Shown: positions 7,483-14,353 of the stretch, one piece after another
Position numbering within the stretch: position 1 is the stretch's first letter
How the letters are laid out: each line of letters opens with the position of its first letter
Origin: Pseudomonadota bacterium
Lineage (GTDB): Bacteria > Pseudomonadota > Gammaproteobacteria > Burkholderiales > Burkholderiaceae_C
Assembly: GCA_023460715.1 (NCBI GenBank)
Contig: JAEWPH010000041.1
Location: 1 to 16,458 of the forward strand
Reading direction: 5' to 3'
Length of the DNA: 16,458 nucleotides
Notes under the pieces: model-generated
Told to the model about the DNA's origin: nothing
Database searches by the model: none
Seen by the model: only the letters and a program-made list of their open reading frames with translations
Position numbers and translations under genes: made by a program

Positions 7483-8688
7483 ATGGCCGGCGCCCGCACC
7501 ATCCCACCCACCGCGAACGCAGCGCCACCAGCCGCGCTGGTGCGGGCCCGCTGGTATGACGGGCTGAACAGCCAGGGGCGGCCCGTGCTCATCGGCTTCC
7601 AGCCCGGCACGGCGGGGCCGGCCCTGGTGCTGCACCAGCTGCACCAGGGCGCGGCGCCGGTGGTGTTCGGCCACCGCCAAGTGGGCTGGCCCGAAGCCTG
7701 GCACGCCCAGCGCATGCAGGAGCGTCTGGTGGTGGACCTGCAGGACGCGGGCAGCCTGGAGATCGAGGACGCCGCCGGCTGGCATGCGGCCTTGCAGCGG
7801 GCCGGCCAGCGCCCGACCCTGGCCCAGCGCATGCAGACGCGCTGGCCCGCATTCATCGCCGTGCTGGTGGTTGCGGCCATCGGCCTCACGCTGTTCTACC
7901 GGTATGGCACGCCGTGGGCGGCCACGCAGCTCACGCGCTTCGTCCCGCTGGCCTGGGAGACGGCCCTTACCACCGACACGCTGCGGCGCATGGACGAAGG
8001 GCGCATGCTCAAGCCCAGCCAGCTCGCGCCGGAACGCCAGGCCGCGCTGCGCCAGCGCTTCGACGCCTTGGTGGCGCAGACGCCCCCCGGACTGCAGCGC
8101 TACCGGGGCTACGCGCCGCGCTACACGCTGTCGTTCCGCTCGGGCATGGGCCCCAATGCCTTCGCGCTGCCCGGCGGAGCCATCGTGGTGACGGACGATC
8201 TGGTGCGGGAGGCGCGCGAGCGGCAGCTGGGCGACGATGCCATCGTCGGCGTGCTGGCGCACGAGATCGGCCACGTGGTGCACCGCCACACCACGCGCAT
8301 GCTAGTGGAGCAGGGTGTGCTCAACATCGGGCTGGGGCTGGCGCTGGGCGACGTCTCCGGCCTGCTGTCCACCGGCAGCGCGCTGCTCACGGGCCTAGCC
8401 TACAGCCGCAGCAAGGAGCGCGAGGCGGACTGCTTCGCCATCGCCCTGATGGGCCAGGCGCGCCTGCCGACCGCCCCCATGGCCGACCTGCTGCTGGCCA
8501 TTGCGCACGACGCCGAAACGCCCGCGCCAACGCCGGCCGCCGGAGCTTCCACGCCCGCCAGCCAGGCCCCACCGTCGCCACATCCCCAGCCGGCGCAGGA
8601 AGGATGGACGCTGCTCAGCAGCCATCCGGACACCGTCCAGCGGGCCCGCGAACTGCGCGACGGCCACGCCCCGCACTGCGCGCGCTGA
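7483..8688 (+). CDS. Membrane-anchored M48 family zinc metallopeptidase
   Basis: A 401-residue peptidase. The N-terminal about 120 residues form a soluble region of unknown fold (ALVRARWYDGLNSQGRPVLI...). One transmembrane segment follows at about 122-140 (FIAVLVVAAIGLTLFY). Then comes the M48 catalytic domain with HEIGH (H260, E261, H264) and the third zinc ligand E312 in SKEREADCFA, the spacing normal for M48. FALPGGAIVVTDDLV, VHRHTTRMLVEQG and the C-terminal SSHPDTVQRARELR are also typical of the family. A Pro/Ala-rich linker (about 345-370) precedes the C-terminal motif. The orientation would place the protease domain in the periplasm, where relatives (BepA/LoiP-like) act on envelope proteins. 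It is 10 nt downstream of the DUF898 gene; a clear Shine-Dalgarno is lacking, so translational coupling is likely. Confidence 0.93.
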   Translation: MAGARTIPPTANAAPPAALVRARWYDGLNSQGRPVLIGFQPGTAGPALVLHQLHQGAAPVVFGHRQVGWPEAWHAQRMQERLVVDLQDAGSLEIEDAAGWHAALQRAGQRPTLAQRMQTRWPAFIAVLVVAAIGLTLFYRYGTPWAATQLTRFVPLAWETALTTDTLRRMDEGRMLKPSQLAPERQAALRQRFDALVAQTPPGLQRYRGYAPRYTLSFRSGMGPNAFALPGGAIVVTDDLVREARERQLGDDAIVGVLAHEIGHVVHRHTTRMLVEQGVLNIGLGLALGDVSGLLSTGSALLTGLAYSRSKEREADCFAIALMGQARLPTAPMADLLLAIAHDAETPAPTPAAGASTPASQAPPSPHPQPAQEGWTLLSSHPDTVQRARELRDGHAPHCAR

Positions 8689-8737
8689 CGACGCACCGGG
8701 CCTGCCGGCCCGGTAGCGGCCGGCGGATCACACTCCT

Positions 8738-8762
8738 GCAAATAAGAATCATTCTTTAGAAT
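8738..8762 (+). promoter_or_regulatory. Fur box overlapping the promoter of the sigma/anti-sigma gene
   Basis: GCAAATAAGAATCATTCTT (8738-8756) matches the 19-bp Fur consensus (GATAATGATAATCATTATC) at 13 of 19 positions by hand alignment. It contains the perfect 6-1-6 dyad AAGAAT-C-ATTCTT (8744-8756). A second interleaved dyad, ATTCT-TT-AGAAT, spans 8751-8762, and TAGAAT (8757-8762) could be the -10. The site lies 33-57 bp before the ATG of the hybrid regulator and is AT-rich against a GC-rich background. Fur-Fe(II) would block transcription under iron sufficiency, as for other FecI-type genes. Confidence 0.8.
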
Positions 8763-8794
8763 GCAGACCTTCTGCGTCCACCCGGCCCTTCTGC

Positions 8795-10093
8795 ATGTCC
8801 GCACCGTCCCCTTCGCCGCTGCTGGTGGCGTTTGCCGAGAGCTACCACGACCTCGTCCGCTTCGTGGCGCGGCGCACCGGACCGCAGGCCGCCCAGGACC
8901 TGGTGCATGACGCGTGGCTGCGGCTGGCCGAGCGGGGCGTTCAGGGCGCTGCGGCGTTCGAGCCCGCGGCCGACCCCCAGCAGGCCGCGCGGCAGCAGCG
9001 CAGCTACCTCTACACGGTGGCGGAGAACCTGACCATCGACCACCTGCGGCGCAACCGCCGCGCCCACGAGCGGTTCGACGCCGACGCGCTGCCCGAGGCC
9101 ACCCCCGCCCACCACGCCACGCCCGACGTGGCGGACACCCACCTCTACCGCCAGGCCTTGACGGAAGTGGAGCGCACGCTGGCGCAGCTGCCAGCCCGCT
9201 GCCGTGACATCTTCCTGGCCGACCGCATCGACGGCCTGCCGCATGCCGAGCTGGCCAGCCGCCACGGCGTCTCGGTCAAGACGGTCGAGCGCGAGGTCAT
9301 GCGGGCGCTGGACAGCGTCGAGGCCTCGCTGCACCGCTGGCGCGGCGAAGCGGACGCACCGGCGCGCAAGGGCCGCCGGCGCGCGCTGTCGGCCCTGCTC
9401 GGCGTGGCGGGCATGGGTGTGGGGAGCGCGGCCCTGTGGCAGGCGTGGCGCCAGTGGATGCCCCAGTACGCGGCGACCCTGGCCACGGCCACCGGACGCA
9501 CGCTGGTGCAGCCCTTGCCCGACGGCAGCACGCTGGCGCTGGACGCGCGCAGCGAAGTCCATGTGCGCTACACCGCCCTGCGCCGGGGCGTGCAGCTGCT
9601 GTCGGGGTCGGCGTTCTTTGCCGTCGCGCCGGATGCGCAGCGGCCGTTCGAAGTGCAGGCCCAGGGCGTGCGCGTGACCGTGGTGGGCACGCGCTTCGAG
9701 GTGGCGCTGGAGCCCCATGGCGTGCGCGTGTCCGTGGAGGAAGGCCGGGTGCGGGTGGAAGACCCGCACGGCGCCCCCCTGGAGCTGCAGGCCGGCGAGC
9801 AGGTGCTGCTGCCGCCGCAAGCGCCTGCGCAGCGCAGCGCCCGCACCGGCACGGTCGCGCCCTGGCGCGATGGCTGGCTGGAGTTCCACCATACGCCGCT
9901 GGGCGAAGCGGTGCGGCGCCTGGGCAGCTACAGCGCCCTGCCCCTGTCGGTGGAGCCGGACGCGGCCGACCTGCCGGTGCTGGCGCGGGTGCGCATCGCC
10001 GACGCGCGCCACTGGCTGCGCCTGCTGCCGGGCAGCCTGCCCGTGGCGGTGCGCGAGGCGGGCGGCGGCGCGATCGTCATCGCCCGGCGCTGA
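8795..10093 (+). CDS. FecI-type ECF sigma factor fused to FecR-type anti-sigma domain
   Basis: A single uninterrupted 432-codon frame joins two normally separate proteins. Residues 8-90 are sigma region 2 (YHDLVRFVARRTGPQAAQDL, YLYTVAENLTIDHLRRNRR). Residues 118-182 are sigma region 4 (ALTEVERTLAQLPARCRDIF, LPHAELASRHGVSVKTVERE). After a basic stretch KGRRR (192-196) comes one transmembrane helix (about 197-215, ALSALLGVAGMGVGSAALW). The periplasmic FecR domain follows (about 230-325: LPDGSTLALDARSEVHVRY, GSAFFAVAPD, FEVQAQGVRVTVVGTRFEV), then the FecR C-terminal motif W357-RDGWLEFHHTPLGEAVRRL and an STN-like tail. The usual cytoplasmic N-terminal anti-sigma helices of FecR (DUF4880) appear absent. 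Hybrids of this kind are known, for example IutY of Pseudomonas putida. It is preceded by a Fur box and followed by its likely receptor, so it should be an iron-starvation surface-signalling regulator activated by proteolytic release of the sigma part. Confidence 0.93.
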   Translation: MSAPSPSPLLVAFAESYHDLVRFVARRTGPQAAQDLVHDAWLRLAERGVQGAAAFEPAADPQQAARQQRSYLYTVAENLTIDHLRRNRRAHERFDADALPEATPAHHATPDVADTHLYRQALTEVERTLAQLPARCRDIFLADRIDGLPHAELASRHGVSVKTVEREVMRALDSVEASLHRWRGEADAPARKGRRRALSALLGVAGMGVGSAALWQAWRQWMPQYAATLATATGRTLVQPLPDGSTLALDARSEVHVRYTALRRGVQLLSGSAFFAVAPDAQRPFEVQAQGVRVTVVGTRFEVALEPHGVRVSVEEGRVRVEDPHGAPLELQAGEQVLLPPQAPAQRSARTGTVAPWRDGWLEFHHTPLGEAVRRLGSYSALPLSVEPDAADLPVLARVRIADARHWLRLLPGSLPVAVREAGGGAIVIARR

Positions 10094-10127
10094 GCCGCGG
10101 CCGTGCCCGGTGCCCGAAGCCGCATGA

Positions 10128-10151
10128 GGGAATTGCGCGCGCCGTTCGTTT
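10128..10151 (+). promoter_or_regulatory. Tentative ECF-sigma promoter of the receptor gene
   Basis: GGGAATT (10128-10134) followed 12 bp later by CGTTT (10147-10151) resembles the G/A-rich -35 and CGT-containing -10 of iron-starvation ECF promoters. It lies in the 134-bp gap between the hybrid regulator and the receptor. The spacer is shorter than usual for this class, so this is only a candidate. No Fur-like dyad is seen in this gap, which fits control through the sigma factor. Confidence 0.25.
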
Positions 10152-10227
10152 GAGTCCATGGAACCCGGGAGAGTGCACCGTTGCCGCCCCGGGCCTGTTC
10201 ATGCCCTCGCGCACCCCGGAGATCTCC

Positions 10228-12669
10228 ATGCCTTCCCGCCGCTTCCCGCCCCGCTCCCACCGCGTCACCGCCCTGGCCGGCCTTGCACTTCTGGCCACGG
10301 CCCTGCCGCCGGCCGGGGCGCAACCCACCGAAGCGCCCGCCTCTGCCGCACAGCCGGCCGGAGAAGTGGCGTTCTCCGTGCCCGCCCAGCCCCTGGACCA
10401 GGCTCTGAACCAGCTGGCCCGCCAGGCCGGACTGCAGCTGCTGGCGCCGCCCGCGCTGGTGCAGGGCGTGCAGGCGCCCGCGGTGCAGGGCCGGATGGCG
10501 CCTGCGGCCGCCATCGCGCAACTGCTGCGGGGTACCGGGCTGTCCGGCCAGATCCGCGCGCAGACGCTGGTGGTGGAGCGTGCACCCGCCGCGTCCTCGG
10601 CCACCCTGTCGGAAGTGCGCGTGACGGGCCGCGCCGGCGCCGATGCCGGAACCACCACCGGGCCCGCCGGCAACTACGTCGCCCGGCGCAGCGCCGCTGG
10701 AACCAAGACCGCCACGGCCCTGGTGGAAACGCCGCAGTCCATCTCGGTCGTGACCGCCGAGGAGATGCAGGCCACCAAGGCGCAGAACCTGACGGATGCG
10801 CTGGCCTACACCGCCGGGGTGTTCCGCACGGAAGGCAACGACCGCACCGCCGACCGGCTCTTCATCCGCGGCTTCTACTCCGACGCCATCGAGGGCAGCA
10901 TCTACCGCGACGGGCTCAAGTCGATGGTGAACGCCTTCAACGGCAAGGCCGAGCCCTACGGACTGGAACGCGTGGAAGTGCTCAAGGGCGCGGCCTCGGT
11001 GCTCTACGGCAGCGCCGGCCCGGGCGGCGTGATCCACATGGTCTCCAAACGCCCGACCGCCGACCTGGTGCGCGAGGTGAACCTGGAGACCGGCAGCTAC
11101 GACCGCAAGCAGCTCTCGGCCGACCTGGGCGGCGCGCTGACGGACGACGGCGTATGGACCTACCGCCTGACCGCCCTGGCCCGCGACAGCAACACCTTCG
11201 TGGACTTCGTGCCCGACGACCGCACCTACATCGCTCCCGCGCTGAAGTGGCAACCCTCCGCGGACACCTCGCTCACGCTGCTGTCGTACTACCAGAAGAG
11301 CCGCACCAAGTACGTGTTCGGCTTCCCCGCGCGGGGCACCGTGCTGCCCAACCCCAACGGCCGCATTCCGGAGAACCGCTACCTGGGCGAGCCGGGCCGC
11401 GACCGCAGCGAGAGCACCCTGCGCTCGGTCGGCTACCAGTTCGAGCATGCCTTCTCGGACCGGCTGCGGCTGCGCAACCACTTGAACGTCTTCGATGCGG
11501 AGTCCACCATGCCGGCCACCTGGCCGCTCACCGGCGACTTCTCGGACGCGGCGCTGCGCACCCTTCCGCGGTTCGCCGAATCGCGCCGGGAGGACGCCTC
11601 GTCCGCCATCGCCATGGACCTGTCGCTGGAATACCGCTGGGACCTGGGCAGCACGCAGAACACCTTGCTGGTGGGCACCGACCACACGCGCCAGAAGCAC
11701 CGCTCGGCCCGCTGGCTGCGCATGGCCGCGCCGCTCGATGCGTACGACCCGGTGTACGGCCGGCCCGATCTCACGCCCGAGGTGCAGCGCCCCTACCGCG
11801 CCTCGCGCCGCGAGCGGCACGACCTGACGGGCCTGTACGTGCAGAACCAGTCGCGCATCGCCGACCGCTGGGTGCTGCTGCTGGGCGGCCGCAACGACTG
11901 GTCGCGAGACCGCGAATCGCCCTACTTCGAGGCGGAGAACTGGACGCGGGAGCGCTCCCATGCCTTCTCCGGCCGCGCCGGCCTGGTGTACCTGGCGCCC
12001 AACGGCCTGGCGCCGTTCGTGAGCTGGAGCGAGTCCTTCCAGCCCCAGTCGGGCACCGACCGCAGCGGCACGCGGTTCCAGCCGACCACCGGCACGCAGT
12101 ACGAAGCCGGCGTGCGCTACCAGCCCGAGGGCCGCGACCTGCTGCTGACCGCCGCCGTGTACCAGCTCACGCGGCAGAACGTGACCACCACCGACCCGGT
12201 GGACAACGCCTTCACGGTGCAGACCGGCGAGGTGCGCTCGCGCGGCCTTGAGCTGGAAGCCAAGCTGCAGGCCACCCGCAGCCTGGGCCTTCTGGCGGCC
12301 TACGCCTACACCGACGCCCGCACCACGCGCAGCAACGACCCGGCCGAGGTGGGCAAGCGCACCGGTGCCGTGCCGCGCCAGCAGCTGTCCCTGTGGACGG
12401 ACTACGCCTTCGGCGCGCTGGGCCTGCCGGGCTGGAAGGCCGGCGCGGGCGTGCGCTTCGTGGGCAGTTCCACGGCGACCTACATCGAAGGGGTGCAGGT
12501 GCCGTCGTACACGCTGCTCGACGCCATGGCGGGTTATGAGACGGGGCCGTGGCGCTTCACGCTCAACCTGTCGAACCTGGCCGACCGCGTGCACGTGACC
12601 AACTGCATCGACGTCTGCTACTACGGCGAGCCCCGCCGCGTCACCGCAGCGGCCAGCTACCGCTGGTAA
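10228..12669 (+). CDS. TonB-dependent siderophore receptor (transducer) with STN domain
   Basis: An 813-residue outer-membrane receptor. A signal peptide spans 1-31 (RRFPPRSHRVTALAGLALLA, cleavage after AGA). The STN signalling domain is at about 46-118 (FSVPAQPLDQALNQLARQAG, RMAPAAAIAQLLRGTGL, LVVE). A TonB-box-like TLSEVRVTG lies at 126-134. The plug runs from about 165 (ETPQSISVVTAEEM, RLFIRGFYSDA, YGLERVEVLKGAASVLYGSA, GPGGVIHMVSKRP), followed by a 22-strand barrel ending in ASYRW. Two cysteines near the end (NCIDVCYYGEPR) resemble the FhuA/ferrioxamine receptor C-terminus, favouring a hydroxamate-type ferric siderophore. The start at 10228 is chosen over 10201 because GGAG lies seven bases upstream and it gives a normal signal peptide. 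The STN domain should contact the periplasmic FecR part of the adjacent hybrid regulator. No biosynthetic genes are nearby. Confidence 0.95.
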   Translation: MPSRRFPPRSHRVTALAGLALLATALPPAGAQPTEAPASAAQPAGEVAFSVPAQPLDQALNQLARQAGLQLLAPPALVQGVQAPAVQGRMAPAAAIAQLLRGTGLSGQIRAQTLVVERAPAASSATLSEVRVTGRAGADAGTTTGPAGNYVARRSAAGTKTATALVETPQSISVVTAEEMQATKAQNLTDALAYTAGVFRTEGNDRTADRLFIRGFYSDAIEGSIYRDGLKSMVNAFNGKAEPYGLERVEVLKGAASVLYGSAGPGGVIHMVSKRPTADLVREVNLETGSYDRKQLSADLGGALTDDGVWTYRLTALARDSNTFVDFVPDDRTYIAPALKWQPSADTSLTLLSYYQKSRTKYVFGFPARGTVLPNPNGRIPENRYLGEPGRDRSESTLRSVGYQFEHAFSDRLRLRNHLNVFDAESTMPATWPLTGDFSDAALRTLPRFAESRREDASSAIAMDLSLEYRWDLGSTQNTLLVGTDHTRQKHRSARWLRMAAPLDAYDPVYGRPDLTPEVQRPYRASRRERHDLTGLYVQNQSRIADRWVLLLGGRNDWSRDRESPYFEAENWTRERSHAFSGRAGLVYLAPNGLAPFVSWSESFQPQSGTDRSGTRFQPTTGTQYEAGVRYQPEGRDLLLTAAVYQLTRQNVTTTDPVDNAFTVQTGEVRSRGLELEAKLQATRSLGLLAAYAYTDARTTRSNDPAEVGKRTGAVPRQQLSLWTDYAFGALGLPGWKAGAGVRFVGSSTATYIEGVQVPSYTLLDAMAGYETGPWRFTLNLSNLADRVHVTNCIDVCYYGEPRRVTAAASYRW

Positions 12670-12765
12670 AGCACCCGCTCCAGGTCCTTGCCGGGGATGG
12701 CGTTCGGGCGAGTGCCCTGCGCGCCCCTGGAAGGGCGTCGAACCTGCTCGAAGCGCCGCGCCAGG

Positions 12766-12799
12766 AAAAAAGGCCGGTGCGCATGCCGCGCACCGGCCT
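12766..12799 (-). terminator. Intrinsic terminator of rnpB
   Basis: A perfect 12-bp stem, AGGCCGGTGCGC (12771-12782) with GCGCACCGGCCT (12788-12799), encloses a 5-nt loop. On the minus strand it is followed by TTTTTT (12771-12766), a classical Rho-independent terminator, 12 nt past the presumed mature 3' end of rnpB. On the plus strand no U-run follows, so it would not terminate the receptor transcript efficiently. Confidence 0.85.
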
Positions 12800-12811
12800 G
12801 GAGAGATAAGT

Positions 12812-13149
12812 GTGAAGTGCGCCGATAAGCCGGATTCTGTGCGCCCGGTTGCCCGGGCGTGACCGCCATTACTCTGGGCCGGGGGTCGCCCACCCGGCTC
12901 GATGCTACCTACCCGCCAACTCTGCGGAACCACATCAACGTTGGCCTACTTGGTATTGCTGCGCGTAGAGATTGCCCGTTTCACCCCCGGTGGTCTACCT
13001 TGCGGCACTCCCCCGGGACTCGTCTCTGTTGCTCTGATCCTCACCTCACGGTGGGCAGCCGTTAGCTGCTACGCTGTCCTGTGCAGTCCGGACGTTCCTC
13101 CAGTGCCTGGTTTCCCAGATTGCACCAGCGGCGGTCTGGCGCGCTTCAC
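12812..13149 (-). ncRNA. rnpB: RNase P RNA (class A), catalytic subunit of tRNA 5' processing
   Basis: The minus strand carries the universally conserved 5' block GAGGAACGTCCGGACT (13100-13085; E. coli GAGGAAAGTCCGGGCT) and the 3' block AGAATCCGGCTTAT (12838-12825; E. coli AGAACCCGGCTTAT). Between them are CAGAGCAACAGAGA (E. coli CAGTGCAACAGAGA) and GGGTGAAACGG-type motifs. The ends pair as helix P1: GTGAAGCGCGCC (13149-13138) with GGCGCACTTCAC (12823-12812), eleven of twelve positions. This fixes the mature RNA at roughly 338 nt, normal for class A. Open reading frames across this interval are not real genes. Confidence 0.97.
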
Positions 13150-13156
13150 GGGCGTG

Positions 13157-13162
13157 ATTATC
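13157..13162 (-). promoter_or_regulatory. -10 element of rnpB
   Basis: On the minus strand GATAAT (13162-13157) is a near-perfect -10 hexamer, seven bases before the inferred 5' end of RNase P RNA at 13149. The matching -35 would fall inside the final codons of the lipoprotein gene (stop TGA at 13170-13168) and is not a good match to TTGACA. Readthrough from the lipoprotein gene could add to rnpB transcription. Confidence 0.6.
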
Positions 13163-13167
13163 CCCGA

Positions 13168-13995
13168 TCAGGGCGCCACGAAGCGCACGCTGCCAAAGCC
13201 CAGCCGCTGCAGGGTGGCAGACCCCACGGCCACCGCGGCCACGTACTCCCGGCCGCGGGTCAGCGTCACGCTGTCCGGCAGGGTCACCTGCGTCTGCGTG
13301 CCGAAGACCAGGCCTTGCCACAGCACGGGGTTGGCGTTGGAGGCCGTCGCGGACGGATCGAGCACATACGCCAGCGTCTGGCTGGCGCCGCCCAGGCTGC
13401 CCCACTGCAGGTTGCGGCCGCTGACCTGGACCTGGAAGCTGGCCGGCTGCGCGACACCCACCGGGTACATCTCGAAGGTGCCGTTGGGCGCGATGTAGTA
13501 CTCGATGCACGGACGCAGGTCGCGGTACTGCTTGCCGCCTTCGAGCGCATACGTGCCGGTGTAGCGCTGCACCGCGGCGTCGTAGCTGCCGCTGTAGCTG
13601 CCGCGCAGCGCCAGGCCGTCCACCATGCCGGCGATGCTGCCGCGGATGGCCGTGTCGGCCTTGGTACCCGCGGTGGTGCCCACGTTGCTGCTCTGACAGC
13701 CCACATAGGTGAAGAACATGCTGCCGGCGTAGTCCGCATTGCCCTCTGGCAAACGCATCTGGAAGGCGCCCAGCGTGGGGTCTTCGGGGTTGGCGGCAGC
13801 ATCCTCTGCATAGAAGCCCACGTACAAGCCGCCGGGCGGCAGCGCGGCCTGGGGCGGGGTCACTGGCGCGGGCTGGGCGCCGCCGGCATTGCCGCCGTCT
13901 CCGCCACCACCACCGCCGCCGCCGCACCCGGCCAGGGTTGCCGCCAGCGCCATCGCAGCGGCCGAGGCCCACACTTTGGAATTCACCACCATCAT
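13168..13995 (-). CDS. Putative lipoprotein of unknown function with poly-Gly linker
   Basis: A 275-residue protein with a lipoprotein signal: MMVVNSK, a hydrophobic core WASAAAMALAATLAGC and a lipobox LAG-C24. The cysteine is followed at once by eight glycines, then GDGGNAGG and a Pro/Ala-rich linker to about residue 50. The mature domain (about 50-275) is rich in beta-strand and Gly/Tyr/Ser (GGLYVGFYAED, GSYSGSYDAAVQRYTGTYAL, GTFEMYPVGVAQPASFQVQV) and contains two further cysteines (YVGCQSS, LRPCIEYY) that could form a disulfide. I do not recognise a family. The start is the first of two adjacent ATGs, with GGAGGG seven bases upstream. It is probably anchored in the outer membrane facing the periplasm. 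The gene stands alone, just upstream of rnpB on the same strand, and has a hairpin/U-tract in its leader. Confidence 0.85.
   Translation of the reverse strand: MMVVNSKVWASAAAMALAATLAGCGGGGGGGGDGGNAGGAQPAPVTPPQAALPPGGLYVGFYAEDAAANPEDPTLGAFQMRLPEGNADYAGSMFFTYVGCQSSNVGTTAGTKADTAIRGSIAGMVDGLALRGSYSGSYDAAVQRYTGTYALEGGKQYRDLRPCIEYYIAPNGTFEMYPVGVAQPASFQVQVSGRNLQWGSLGGASQTLAYVLDPSATASNANPVLWQGLVFGTQTQVTLPDSVTLTRGREYVAAVAVGSATLQRLGFGSVRFVAP
13896..13926 (-). repeat. GGN codon microsatellite encoding poly-glycine
   Basis: A run of GGC/GGT/GGA triplets (plus strand: repeated CCG/CCA around 13896-13926) encodes the uninterrupted glycines directly after the lipobox cysteine. Such triplet runs can change length by slippage without breaking the frame, giving a linker of variable length. 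Confidence 0.6.
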
Positions 13996-14006
13996 CTCCA
14001 CTCCCT

Positions 14007-14036
14007 CCACAAAAAGAAAAGGCGGTCTGGGCCGCC
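14007..14036 (-). terminator. Terminator-like hairpin in the lipoprotein leader
   Basis: On the minus strand GGCGG-CCCAGA-CCGCC (14036-14021) is followed directly by TTTTCTTTTTG, ending just before the Shine-Dalgarno GGAGGG of the lipoprotein gene. It has the form of an intrinsic terminator but lies inside the gene's own 5' leader, since no minus-strand gene is present upstream before 15716. It could act as an attenuator or be a weak remnant. Confidence 0.45.
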
Positions 14037-14164
14037 GAAGAGGCCGCGCGAACCCGCCGGCCGGAACTGACTGCATCACCGCCCGCCTCTCGCGGCCAGG
14101 GAACGCGCATTCGCCCCCAGGGCGACCGCAGACCCCGGCGGCCAAAGACCCGGCGGGCGGCCGG

Positions 14165-14201
14165 ATTATGGAAAGCGCTGGCACTGCGATCTGTGACAGA
14201 T
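14165..14201 (-). promoter_or_regulatory. Candidate promoter/operator of the lipoprotein gene
   Basis: On the minus strand CATAAT (14170-14165) is a good -10 candidate about 170 nt upstream of the lipoprotein start. Nineteen bases upstream of it lies ATCTGT-C-ACAGAT (14201-14189), a perfect 6-1-6 dyad that could be an operator in the -35 region. No clear -35 hexamer is seen. This would give a long leader that includes the hairpin at 14007-14036. Confidence 0.35.
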
Positions 14202-14353
14202 TGCACATCCGCCGTCCGCCCCGTGGCCCGTCGCCGCCATCCCACAGCAGCGCACCCGGAACAACTGGAAACAGCCTGCCCTCGTGAAAACGGATAGGCC
14301 TGCGGGCCCCGGGACGCAGGGGCGCGGTGGCGGCCGGCACGGCCTCCGGCAGG

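Noticed and set aside
10201..10227. Upstream ATG for the receptor
   Set aside because: It would place nine extra polar residues before the signal peptide, and the downstream ATG has the GGAG ribosome-binding site.
12690..12745. Possible plus-strand terminator for the receptor gene (CGCCC-N6-GGGCG near 12721-12736)
   Set aside because: The stem is short and no U-tract follows; not enough to call a terminator.
9928..12933. Very long minus-strand open frame (about 1000 codons) opposite the receptor gene
   Set aside because: It is the high-GC shadow of the receptor reading frame, has no recognisable domain, is rich in Arg/Gly/Ala/His, and crosses rnpB-side intergenic sequence.
12902..13498. Plus-strand open frame of 198 codons across rnpB
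   Set aside because: It lies on the complement of a confidently identified structural RNA and extends into the antisense of the lipoprotein gene.
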